From NCBI GenBank assembly GCA_002451155.1, contig DKBG01000138.1, forward strand, positions 1 to 7,806: a DNA stretch of 7,806 nt, in the 5' to 3' direction. Every line of letters begins with the position of its first letter. Positions within the stretch are counted from its first letter, which is position 1. Made by a program: the position numbers and the translations under genes. The notes below the pieces were generated by a model, which was not told the origin of the DNA, searched no databases, and was given only the letters and a program-made list of their open reading frames with translations. The DNA comes from Ignavibacteria bacterium UBA6906. Its GTDB lineage: Bacteria > Bacteroidota > Ignavibacteria > UBA10030 > UBA6906. Of the stretch, positions 1 to 6,684 are shown in pieces.

Positions 1-128
1 AGGCGAAATCCTCGAACACGTGTTCCGAGCATGGTGTATTCCGCCACATCCTTCGCGAGGAAATTCCTGATCCGCGGGACGAGGACGTCGAGAGAGGGGT
101 TTCCGGTTCGAATGTACGTTCCAGACAT
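1..128 (-). CDS. Possible 5' end of a downstream gene (partial, runs off the window)
   Basis: From an ATG at 128 the minus strand stays open to the window edge, giving about 42 codons with segments such as LDVLVPRIRNFLAKDVAEYT. The residue balance looks protein-like and roughly 60 percent of third positions are G or C. No Shine-Dalgarno site precedes the ATG. The frame remains open upstream to about 233, where a GTG at 167 is another possible start. The first ATG lies 91 bases after the PhyH stop. I recognise no family and the call is tentative; a competing plus-strand frame is also open here. Confidence 0.25.
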   Translation of the reverse strand, partial: MSGTYIRTGNPSLDVLVPRIRNFLAKDVAEYTMLGTRVRGFR

Positions 129-148
129 TGGCGAGCTATTGAGTGTAT

Positions 149-164
149 CCCGGGGTAGCCCGGG
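149..164 (-). terminator. Weak GC-rich hairpin downstream of the second PhyH gene
   Basis: Two CCCGGG hexamers separated by four bases can form a perfect six-base-pair stem about 55 bases past the PhyH stop codon. No T run follows on the minus strand, so it does not meet the usual intrinsic-terminator pattern. It could be a weak or Rho-associated stop for the operon, or chance. CCCGGG is its own reverse complement, so the stem reads the same on both strands. Confidence 0.2.
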
Positions 165-219
165 CACCAGACCGAGAGCACGGGGAGGATACCACGCCCC
201 GATCAGATGAAAGTGTTTC

Positions 220-957
220 CTATCCTGCGGGGACTACCTTCTGGACATCCGCCCTGAAGACCCACGTTCCTTCCGCAACGAAATGAGTCGCGAAGGCGCG
301 CCGCACCCTGTCCCGGGAAGTATTTGCATATGAACCGTGAATCGTCATGCCGGAGAAGAACACTCCGGCTCCTTTCGGTACCGCCAGGAATTTCATTTGC
401 GGCCGGTCGACACCGTCAATCTCAAACGAGTAGAACACCTGTGTCCATTCTTTTCCGCTCCGATCCCGCATGAGATGCTCCGACTCCCAGACCTGGTGAT
501 CCTTCTGACTCGATGCCTTATGAGTCGTATAGAGATTCTTGAGATGGCTCCCCGGCAACACACAGAGCCCGCCGTTCTCCTCGTCGGTGTCGCTCATCGC
601 CAGCCAGCAGGCCATGAGGGTGTTCGGTTCATTCGGCAGATAATGCGTGTCCTGATGGAGTGCCGTGCCCCGGGCCTCCTCCTCCGGCCATTTTTCCAGA
701 TACATTGTCTGAAGAATCATCGGATTCGCGCCGAGTATCTGACGCACGATCCCCACTATGTTCGGATGTGTCGCTACCATTTTCCATTGTGGATCCATCT
801 TGTGGTTGTCCAGTCTCCCGCGTGCCTCCGCGGGCTGCCCGGCTTCATACTGGACAAAGTCGTCGACTTCTCCCGCCGTGAACAGATTGGGGACAACCAG
901 AAACCCCTCCGCCCCGTATTGCATCAACTCTGCATCTGTCAATGTTCGCGCCGGCAT
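220..957 (-). CDS. Phytanoyl-CoA dioxygenase (PhyH) family Fe(II)/2-oxoglutarate oxygenase, second copy
   Basis: This 245-residue protein is a second full-length PhyH family oxygenase. The opening, with LTDAELMQYGAEGFLVVPNL at 6-25, is the standard PhyH N-terminus. The iron triad is His101 and Asp103 in LHQDTHYLP (100-108) plus His207 in IHGSYANTS (206-214). Arg219 or Arg220 in the RDRVRRA segment is the likely 2-oxoglutarate contact, one residue further from the histidine than is common. CWLAMSD (117-123) and GGLCVLPGSH (129-138) are family core segments. Compared with the first copy, the two share only motif-level similarity. This copy has its own insert at about 139-190, including Trp157, before the strand with the last histidine, so the active-site lids probably differ. 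It is cytoplasmic by appearance and starts 43 bases after the secreted protein stop. The substrate is unknown. Confidence 0.92.
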   Translation of the reverse strand: MPARTLTDAELMQYGAEGFLVVPNLFTAGEVDDFVQYEAGQPAEARGRLDNHKMDPQWKMVATHPNIVGIVRQILGANPMILQTMYLEKWPEEEARGTALHQDTHYLPNEPNTLMACWLAMSDTDEENGGLCVLPGSHLKNLYTTHKASSQKDHQVWESEHLMRDRSGKEWTQVFYSFEIDGVDRPQMKFLAVPKGAGVFFSGMTIHGSYANTSRDRVRRAFATHFVAEGTWVFRADVQKVVPAG

Positions 958-960
958 AAT

Positions 961-966
961 CCTCCC
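961..966 (-). promoter_or_regulatory. Ribosome binding site that fixes the start of the second PhyH gene
   Basis: The minus strand reads GGGAGG three bases before the ATG at 957, rather close but a near-perfect match. It favours 957 over an in-frame ATG at 1350, whose 131 extra codons overlap the secreted protein gene and look like an out-of-frame translation. Confidence 0.6.
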
Positions 967-1000
967 ATCGTGTCTGTCTGGATTCTGCTCTATCGGTGTC

Positions 1001-3469
1001 TCACCGAAGGATCGAAAAATATCCGATCTGCTTGCCCCCCTCATACTCCACAGCGAAGATATAGAGGCCGCTCGCAACCTCAATCCCGTCCTTCGAAAAC
1101 ATGTCCCAGAACACGCTCCCTGTCTCCCCGTCCGGTGAGACAAAGTCGATCCGATCGACAATCTGACCGGCCACGTCAATGATAGTGATGGTCGCTCGTG
1201 CCGGCAGATTGAGGAACATGACACGGTGATCCAGCGAATTGGCGTGGGTGTCCCAGAGCGCTGACCGCTTGTAAGGATTCGGACGGACAACAACGCGCAC
1301 CGATCCCGCATCGAGATCGGGTGGAGACGACACCCCCGAAGTGAATTCAATTCCGGCTCCGATCAGCCGCTGCCCGTCGGGGGTTTCAGGAAACCGGGAG
1401 CTCAGATCTGCAAACGGGTACGCTCCATGCCACAACCCGTCGGCCCCATTCCTGTTGATGTTGGAAGATTCGATGGTGGTCGTGAACGAGGGATTCGTCC
1501 CCGAGTAGGAATTGCCCAGCTCATATGGCCCGGTCGCTGTCGCGGCGACATAGTACCAACAGGAAAAGCCCGGATCGACGCCCGGATCGTCCCAGGCATA
1601 CGACCACCCGTTCGATACCCGATAGCTCTCGAGACCCCCTTTCGGCAGAACGGCGACGAGTGTGTAGGGTCCCCATGAGTCGGGCGGGCCTGTCTTTCCC
1701 GCCGCGAGGTTAAACGCTTCAAAATCAGCGTTCACCGGTTTGAGCAGGCTGTCCGGGACCGGACCGGAAACCGTCGAGCGCCAGTAGTCGTCCAGCTGGC
1801 GCATCCCTCCTGTGAGCCAGTCCACCTTTCGCGATGATACCACACGATAAATCTTGTAGCCGGAAAAACCGGGATGGGTCTCCGCCCGATCATCCCAGAG
1901 GACACGCATGCTCTGATGGACAGTGTTTTCAACCCGGATCGCGGGAGCTGGCGGCGGTTCAGGAACCGCAGTTCCATGCTCGAACGCCCATCGCGCTGCC
2001 GCCATAGCGTTCGTAACGCCCTCAAATTGGTAGCCCCCTGCTTCAGCCCAAACGATTGTCATCGTCTCACCAACCTCCAGCGAGAATGGACCGATTCCAC
2101 TGAACATATCTCCGTCGAAATTGTTCTCGCCTGTAAAGCCGGTCTTCCATCCCGCTTCGTGTGGATCGACGTCTCTCACCTGCGTCAACTTCCTGTCTCC
2201 GTTCGGGCGGGATGGAGCGGACCTGGGCACAAACGTGGTTGGATCACCCGGAATTCCAGCGTCAAAGAAATTAGGATCCGGGGAAAGGTCGAGGCTTGCC
2301 GAGTCCCTCGAACGTCCTCCGTCCGCGTACCAGGTTCCCATTGCCGCCGTGTGGAGAAACCGCGGATTTCGCAGATACCCACCCGCAAAGATGCCGAGGC
2401 CCCGACCTTGCCCCGCTGATGTGTACCATCCGCGTTGCACACCTTCCCCAATCGGATGGCTCCCGAAGATCGTGCTCCTGTCGGGAAGCTGGTGTGCCGC
2501 TCCGGACAACGCCTCTCCTGACTTCACCCCAATCCAGCTCCATGCACTCCAGATATCCGTATAAAACCCTTCCGGATAACTATTGAGGCCCATGTCCCGG
2601 AGGTACGGCCGACTTTCCCCGGCAAACGCAACCATCATCTCGCGGGGCTCGCCGTTTCGATCCGGATCCCCAACATATCCAAACCCGCGTGCTGACCCGA
2701 GCCTGCTGCCCCGAGTTCCTGCGCGGTTAAGGTTGTACATGCCAAAAATCTCTCCGTGGGCCATCATCGTCAAGGCGTGGATCCGGTTCAAACCCGGACG
2801 CCCCCCCTGGAGTGTGTCCGGGACTCCGTCGGCATTCAGATCCAGCACTCCTCTGTTCGTGAGAACGATCTCGACAAGAATGAAGTCATCAAAATTGTTC
2901 CAGTTCAGCGTAAACTGGTGTATCCTGACCTTGACATCGATGCCAATATTTGTCGGCCAGCCGGCCTCATATAGCGCATGATGCCGCGTCAAGGTATCGA
3001 GCCACCGGGTCTCAACGGCGTAATTCCGGGAGGGATCGTCTGCGCCCAGCACATTCGTCCCGAACGAAGCCAGTGCATACCTTCCCCCGGCTCCCGGGTG
3101 ATGGGCTGGATTCGCCATCCCACCGAGAATCGAAGGATTCCACGCAGAGTCCGGGTTGAACTCGCAAACGTACATCCCCTTCGACCAGAACATACCATAC
3201 GGCCACCCGCCGGGCCACATATGCGTTGGTGTCGTCCATGCACGGTCAAAATTCCCCATCCGCAAGAACGTACCGGTGATCGGCGTTGAGGTCTCCGAAT
3301 AATATGGCCCCCGGTTCGGAGGCAGAAAAGAGTCCCATAGTTCGCCGCTCACCAAGACGCCGGATCCGGGCCAAAGGACTTCTTTCAACCCTTGAGCGAT
3401 CATCTGGCCGGACGCCGTGAGACTGCAAAGTACCACGATTGTGCACAGAATGCTCCGCCTGCTCTCCAT
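1001..3469 (-). CDS. Secreted 822-residue protein with C-terminal FlgD-like / type IX sorting domain
   Basis: The N-terminus has a basic MESRRS followed by a hydrophobic stretch and a likely cleavage region around residues 20-27, a typical signal peptide. Residues about 28-500 are rich in Gly, Trp and Tyr and match no domain I recognise; DLNADGVPD (210-218) resembles a calcium-binding Asp-rich loop. A proline-rich hinge, PEPPPAPA (503-510), leads to a fibronectin-III-like region (about 504-660) containing GFSGYKIYRV. Residues 722-822 form the C-terminal domain seen in FlgD-Ig / type IX secreted proteins, with VRPNPYKR (728-735), ITIIDVAGQIVDRIDF (761-776) and VASGLYIFAVEYEGGKQIGY (798-817). 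In FCB-group bacteria this tail directs proteins across the outer membrane and anchors them at the cell surface. No peptidase or glycosidase active site is visible, so the role may be structural or binding. It lies between two PhyH genes, 31 and 43 bases from them. Domain limits are by eye. Confidence 0.85.
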   Translation of the reverse strand: MESRRSILCTIVVLCSLTASGQMIAQGLKEVLWPGSGVLVSGELWDSFLPPNRGPYYSETSTPITGTFLRMGNFDRAWTTPTHMWPGGWPYGMFWSKGMYVCEFNPDSAWNPSILGGMANPAHHPGAGGRYALASFGTNVLGADDPSRNYAVETRWLDTLTRHHALYEAGWPTNIGIDVKVRIHQFTLNWNNFDDFILVEIVLTNRGVLDLNADGVPDTLQGGRPGLNRIHALTMMAHGEIFGMYNLNRAGTRGSRLGSARGFGYVGDPDRNGEPREMMVAFAGESRPYLRDMGLNSYPEGFYTDIWSAWSWIGVKSGEALSGAAHQLPDRSTIFGSHPIGEGVQRGWYTSAGQGRGLGIFAGGYLRNPRFLHTAAMGTWYADGGRSRDSASLDLSPDPNFFDAGIPGDPTTFVPRSAPSRPNGDRKLTQVRDVDPHEAGWKTGFTGENNFDGDMFSGIGPFSLEVGETMTIVWAEAGGYQFEGVTNAMAAARWAFEHGTAVPEPPPAPAIRVENTVHQSMRVLWDDRAETHPGFSGYKIYRVVSSRKVDWLTGGMRQLDDYWRSTVSGPVPDSLLKPVNADFEAFNLAAGKTGPPDSWGPYTLVAVLPKGGLESYRVSNGWSYAWDDPGVDPGFSCWYYVAATATGPYELGNSYSGTNPSFTTTIESSNINRNGADGLWHGAYPFADLSSRFPETPDGQRLIGAGIEFTSGVSSPPDLDAGSVRVVVRPNPYKRSALWDTHANSLDHRVMFLNLPARATITIIDVAGQIVDRIDFVSPDGETGSVFWDMFSKDGIEVASGLYIFAVEYEGGKQIGYFSILR

Positions 3470-3473
3470 TGTA

Positions 3474-3490
3474 TCTCCTCTCCCCCCTTT
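3474..3490 (-). promoter_or_regulatory. All-purine ribosome binding tract before the secreted protein gene
   Basis: The minus strand carries 17 purines in a row, including a run of six G and a GAGGAG core that ends five bases before the ATG at 3469. The tract fills half of the 31-base gap after the first PhyH gene. It is an unusually strong Shine-Dalgarno region and suggests that the secreted protein is translated at a high rate. It clearly fixes the start. Confidence 0.7.
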
Positions 3491-3500
3491 GGACCGCCTT

Positions 3501-4289
3501 CTACTCCCTTGCTATGACGGGAAAGAGCGGTCCATGAAACTCCTCCCCCGGGCTCAGGTTCGCCCTGTCGCCCACCAGATGAGGATGCTTCTTGTATGTC
3601 GTTCCAGCGGGCATGAATATCGTAACCATCGCCCGTCTCGGCTTCTCTGTGATGTTCGGCCCCGCATAATGAAGCGTCAGCCCATTGTGAAACGTGCAGC
3701 TCCCCGCCTTCATTGGCATCGGGACCGGCTTTCGGGCGCGATATGCTTCAGGCAGCGCGGCAAGAATACTGTCGTCCGTTGCATTGCCAAGGTCGACTGA
3801 TTCCAGCGCACCAAGTTTGTAGCTCCCCGGAATAAACCACATGCATCCGTTATCGACCGTAACATCATCAAGAGCCATCCAGCAGGAGAGGCCTCCCCCT
3901 TCGTTCATCGGCCAGTAGACCGTATCCTGATGCCAGGCAGTCGCCTTGCTGTCCCGCGGGTATTTGATCAGCGCCTGGTCATGCCAGAGCCGCACAAACT
4001 TCGACCGCGTCAGCCTGCGGGCGATCTCCCCGATCTTTGCATTGTGCACATATTCTTCGATCGCCGGATAGCGTTCCCAGATGTTGACCAGCTGAAGAAA
4101 AACCTTGGTGTACCCCTCGTCAGTGCGCGGACCCAGGTTGAGCTTCTGTGTTTTCACATCCTCAATTGCCCGGTCAACATGTCCTCGCAACCATTCAACT
4201 TCGGCCGGCAATAGGACCTGATGAAGCTGAATGTAGCCGTTCTCTTCGTAGAAACGAACCTGCTCTTCAGTGATCGGATACTGGGCCAT
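3501..4289 (-). CDS. Phytanoyl-CoA dioxygenase (PhyH) family Fe(II)/2-oxoglutarate oxygenase, first copy
   Basis: This 262-residue protein is a full-length member of the PhyH family, whose enzymes use iron and 2-oxoglutarate to hydroxylate small molecules. The opening, with EEQVRFYEENGYI at 8-20, is the usual PhyH N-terminus. The iron-binding triad is His120 and Asp122 in WHQDTVYWP (119-127) plus His207 in LHYAGPN (206-212). Arg218 or Arg219 in KPRRAMV is the likely 2-oxoglutarate anchor. The core also shows CWMALDD (136-142) and a CMWFIPGSYK strand (149-158), both normal for the family. No signal peptide is seen, so it is cytoplasmic. It starts 55 bases after the glycosidase-like stop and ends 31 bases before the secreted protein gene, which suggests one transcript. 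Substrates in this family vary widely and cannot be predicted here. The start at 4289 rests on the ribosome binding site and on family alignment. Confidence 0.93.
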   Translation of the reverse strand: MAQYPITEEQVRFYEENGYIQLHQVLLPAEVEWLRGHVDRAIEDVKTQKLNLGPRTDEGYTKVFLQLVNIWERYPAIEEYVHNAKIGEIARRLTRSKFVRLWHDQALIKYPRDSKATAWHQDTVYWPMNEGGGLSCWMALDDVTVDNGCMWFIPGSYKLGALESVDLGNATDDSILAALPEAYRARKPVPMPMKAGSCTFHNGLTLHYAGPNITEKPRRAMVTIFMPAGTTYKKHPHLVGDRANLSPGEEFHGPLFPVIARE

Positions 4290-4291
4290 TA

Positions 4292-4299
4292 CTCCCCTC
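4292..4299 (-). promoter_or_regulatory. Ribosome binding site that fixes the start of the first PhyH gene
   Basis: The minus strand reads GAGGGGAG two bases before the ATG at 4289; the GAGG part sits six bases away. The frame stays open upstream to an ATG at 4427, but that extension overlaps the glycosidase-like gene and reads as an Arg/Ser-rich chance sequence. The site therefore supports 4289 as the start. Confidence 0.65.
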
Positions 4300-4344
4300 G
4301 GTATGTAATTGAATGTTTCCGCATCTCTTCCCGTGCTGCTACGG

Positions 4345-6537
4345 TTACGGCGTTCTCCACATATAGTCCGGATCGACGCGTGGTTCGTCATTTCTATGGC
4401 GTTCCATGATCGAGATCTTCCGTTCAAGGAGCGCGCCGAAGTTCTCGCCGTAGATGTGCAGGGTTTCGCCCTGCGGCGAGACCGGCATGAAGATCACACT
4501 GCTTTCCTTCCAGAGGAGGAGAAGATCGCGCGCGTTCGCGGTTTCGCTATCAACCATGGAGCGGCAGAGATCGTGAAACGCCAGTCGTTCCGTCGACGTA
4601 TCTGCATTGAGATAGCCGTGCACTGACTCTGTCCAGGCAAGGCTGTTTCGCATGGTTGCGGAGAAGCAGCGCGAGGCGCGCAGGCGGTCCCGCAGATCTG
4701 ACAAGACCTCGCGCGTCCGTTCTTGCGGTCGGTCTTCGGTCAGGGCGCGTGCAATCATCGCAAGCGCATCGTCAAGGGCGGGCAGAACTGAGCTGTCAAT
4801 TGTTGTCTTCTTTTGGCCTGCCTGGTCCACCGTCAGGAAGTTCCACATCATATCATTATTCAGGTCAACCCTCGCGGGGTTGTTGAACGTGGCCAGGAGA
4901 AAGTCCTCATAGTATCGACGCTCCTCTTCGGGAATGGCGTCAATATCCGGAACGAACGGCCGGACCCAGAGCCTGAACCAGGGAAACCCGAACGTGCTCA
5001 TCGGAACGCCGGCAGGGAACGATCGCACGGCCCTGTCAGAAAGTGTCCAGATGTCCACAAGAGTATCCACGTGCGACCGGTCGACCCAGCGGATCGCCGC
5101 ATCAGTCAGAATCTGCTGGAGCGGCGTGCCGGGAGACAACTGCACTCCCCGAACGACCTCTGCGTTGATATCGTATGGGGCCAAAGACAACGGCGTCGCT
5201 CCTGCCAGCACGTACCGACAGCCCGTTCCCGCCAGTCCCGTGAGGCGTTCGTGCACGAGGAAAGGAAAAGGAACACCGAGAACGTTGTTGTCGGTTACAT
5301 CGATCTTGACATGGGTTTCCGCACCCGCTCGCCTGAGAGCATCCACCTCTCCCGGAGCGGCGTTTGTTTCAAAGTAGGCAAATTCGCCTGCGTCAATACC
5401 TCCCCCCAGCTCGGGAACAATGTGCTTCCGCTCGGCCATGAACGGTCCGAGATCGCATACAAGCCTGAAATCCGGATTCACCGCGGCAGATTCGTCCCGA
5501 AGAAGGCGATAATATGTCAGCACGTTGCGCGCTGCGGCTTTGGCGATCTCCTCCTCGGACTTCCATTCCCGGATCAGGTATGGGCCCCCATTCCGGCCTG
5601 CGTACAGGGTAGAAACGAATTCGAACCCGGAACCGCTGTCATTCGTCCAGAGGTGAATGAACCCAATCTCCGGAACCTCGTTCATAATCTCCCCGACCAG
5701 CTGACGATAGTGTTCCTGGACCACCGGGTGAGCCATTGCCAGCGTATAGCGGGGACGAAATGACTCCCGCGGGTGGTCCACACGAGCGCCGCGGAGGTAC
5801 CCGTGGGTAACCCAGAACTCTTCCGGCATCGATCGGGGTGAATTGATATGGAGGCCGGGGGTGAGACCGTATTTCAGGGCCAGGCGGACGGTTTCCTTTA
5901 AAAAGAGGAGATTTGCCTGGAGATAGTCAGGGGGGTAGTATCCGTGCAGGAGATTACTCTGGACAAACTGGTCAAGGTCCGGACTGTAGTCGTAAAACCA
6001 AGAATACCGGTCCCCGGGCGGACCTGATTCAAAGGCCCGCTGCGTACCAAGCCCGTTCACCGTCACATGGGTAAATCCGCTCCTGGCGAGTTGACGAAGG
6101 TAGTCCTCTCGATCGAATCCGCGGGCATGCCGGAGGCTTCCGACGAGGAAGTCGCTGAGGTTCCGAAGCCACCTGAACGATGGGTGAACGATGACTCCAG
6201 CGCGGAACTCATCCAGCGTACGGTCTCCCCACTCCTCCTCAAGGAGCGTGACGCCCGCATACAGGAGTGCCGGATGTGAAGCGGACATCACAACGTTCCC
6301 CGTCTGCTCAACCCGCACCGTCAGGTTTTCCTGCTGCGCCGTCGCGCTCGCCGGACGGAGAAAGATCCTGAATGTGCCCCGGTGATCACCGGGAGCGTCG
6401 GCGCCAACGAGAATTCGCGCTGACGGAGTGAGCGTCCGGCAGAGATGCTCCGCCACGGTCCGTTCAGCGGGACAATGTTCTTCCCGGAGCAAAATACGCT
6501 GAATCGACGTACAATGGTTCCGAAGAGTCATGCGCAT
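4345..6537 (-). CDS. Large glycosidase-fold protein with GH67/GH20-like layout, uncharacterised
   Basis: This 730-residue protein has no signal peptide or membrane segment, so it is probably cytoplasmic. Residues about 25-112 look like the small alpha/beta domain that precedes the barrel in GH20 hexosaminidases and GH67 alpha-glucuronidases: ARILVG at 40-45, then RVEQTGNVVMSASHPALLYA at 75-94. Residues about 120-460 look like a TIM barrel, with YLRQLARSGFTHVTVNGL at 146-163 resembling an early barrel strand and GLTPGLHINSPRSMP at 224-238 resembling a GH67 strand. The segment IGFIHLWTNDSGSGFE (291-306) lies where family enzymes carry acidic catalytic residues, so Asp300 and Glu306 are candidates. 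The GH20 signature HxGGDE is absent. Residues about 480-730 are largely helical, with many Arg and Glu. The start is one of two nearby ATGs (6537 or 6531). The stop is 55 bases before the next gene. The fold is an inference by eye; activity and substrate are unknown. Confidence 0.65.
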   Translation of the reverse strand: MRMTLRNHCTSIQRILLREEHCPAERTVAEHLCRTLTPSARILVGADAPGDHRGTFRIFLRPASATAQQENLTVRVEQTGNVVMSASHPALLYAGVTLLEEEWGDRTLDEFRAGVIVHPSFRWLRNLSDFLVGSLRHARGFDREDYLRQLARSGFTHVTVNGLGTQRAFESGPPGDRYSWFYDYSPDLDQFVQSNLLHGYYPPDYLQANLLFLKETVRLALKYGLTPGLHINSPRSMPEEFWVTHGYLRGARVDHPRESFRPRYTLAMAHPVVQEHYRQLVGEIMNEVPEIGFIHLWTNDSGSGFEFVSTLYAGRNGGPYLIREWKSEEEIAKAAARNVLTYYRLLRDESAAVNPDFRLVCDLGPFMAERKHIVPELGGGIDAGEFAYFETNAAPGEVDALRRAGAETHVKIDVTDNNVLGVPFPFLVHERLTGLAGTGCRYVLAGATPLSLAPYDINAEVVRGVQLSPGTPLQQILTDAAIRWVDRSHVDTLVDIWTLSDRAVRSFPAGVPMSTFGFPWFRLWVRPFVPDIDAIPEEERRYYEDFLLATFNNPARVDLNNDMMWNFLTVDQAGQKKTTIDSSVLPALDDALAMIARALTEDRPQERTREVLSDLRDRLRASRCFSATMRNSLAWTESVHGYLNADTSTERLAFHDLCRSMVDSETANARDLLLLWKESSVIFMPVSPQGETLHIYGENFGALLERKISIMERHRNDEPRVDPDYMWRTP

Positions 6538-6635
6538 TCGCCCGGTCGGTACCCTCGTGGGAGGGCTGATGGAAGGGTCCGCCCCACCCCGGTGGCGAGC
6601 CTCCGAAGCACCCCTGCAATCTTACCCCTGGACAT
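6528..6635 (-). CDS. Possible 35-codon leader ORF overlapping the glycosidase-like start
   Basis: An ATG at 6635 opens a 35-residue frame, beginning MSRGKIAGVLRRL, that ends in a TGA. The TGA overlaps the ATG at 6531 in a four-base ATGA arrangement, and 6531 is the third codon of the glycosidase-like frame (which begins Met-Arg-Met). Such overlaps are typical of translational coupling. Against it, the peptide is rich in Arg and Gly, as chance frames in GC-rich DNA are, and only weak purines precede its start. I treat it as a candidate, not a gene call. Confidence 0.15.
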   Translation of the reverse strand: MSRGKIAGVLRRLATGVGRTLPSALPRGYRPGECA

Positions 6636-6684
6636 ACTCGACTCGAATTCTATCAGATATCAACGGAAATCACTCATCGCGGCA
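6538..6684 (-). other. 147-base intergenic leader between the MetE-like and glycosidase-like genes
   Basis: This is the longest gap between complete genes. It has no convincing terminator (no stem followed by a T run on the minus strand) and no clear sigma-70 promoter. A TAGAAT resembling a -10 box lies in the half nearest the methyltransferase gene, but no matching -35 box sits at a normal distance. The gap holds a small hairpin next to the downstream start and a 35-codon open frame, listed separately. It may carry an internal promoter or leader, but this is not shown. Confidence 0.4.
6552..6565 (-). promoter_or_regulatory. Small hairpin containing the only Shine-Dalgarno-like site before the glycosidase-like gene
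   Basis: On the minus strand CCCTC, a four-base loop and GAGGG form a perfect five-base-pair GC-rich stem. The GAGGG arm is the only purine-rich ribosome-binding candidate upstream of the ATG at 6537. It sits 14 bases before it (longer than usual) and would be buried if the stem forms. This could reduce or regulate initiation, or initiation could rely on another mechanism. A five-pair stem can arise by chance. Confidence 0.3.

Noticed and set aside
1..208. Plus-strand open frame at the left edge ending in TGA
   Set aside because: The translation is Arg/Ser/Pro-rich without recognisable motifs, it runs against the direction of every other gene, and its start lies outside the window.
337..1182. 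Plus-strand open frame of 281 codons opposite the second PhyH gene
   Set aside because: It covers a gene with clear PhyH motifs on the other strand and spans the intergenic gap. The translation is rich in Arg, His and Pro with no family resemblance.
958..1350. 131-codon N-terminal extension of the second PhyH frame
   Set aside because: It overlaps the secreted protein gene in another frame, looks like chance sequence, and would precede a normal PhyH N-terminus that has its own ribosome binding site at 961-966.
4331..4344. Inverted repeat CCGT/ACGG just after the glycosidase-like stop codon
   Set aside because: Only four base pairs with a six-base loop and no following T run; not a credible terminator.
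4290..4427. 46-codon N-terminal extension of the first PhyH frame
   Set aside because: It overlaps the end of the glycosidase-like gene and adds Arg/Ser-rich sequence before the conserved PhyH start; the GAGGGGAG site favours 4289.
4813..5763. Plus-strand open frame of 316 codons opposite the glycosidase-like gene
   Set aside because: It lies wholly inside the minus-strand gene. Its Arg/Pro/Ser/His-rich translation shows no recognisable domain, and it is best explained as the mirror of GC-rich coding DNA.
6640..6670. TAGAAT as a possible -10 promoter box after the MetE-like gene
   Set aside because: No acceptable -35 box is found 16 to 18 bases upstream, so it does not stand as a promoter call.
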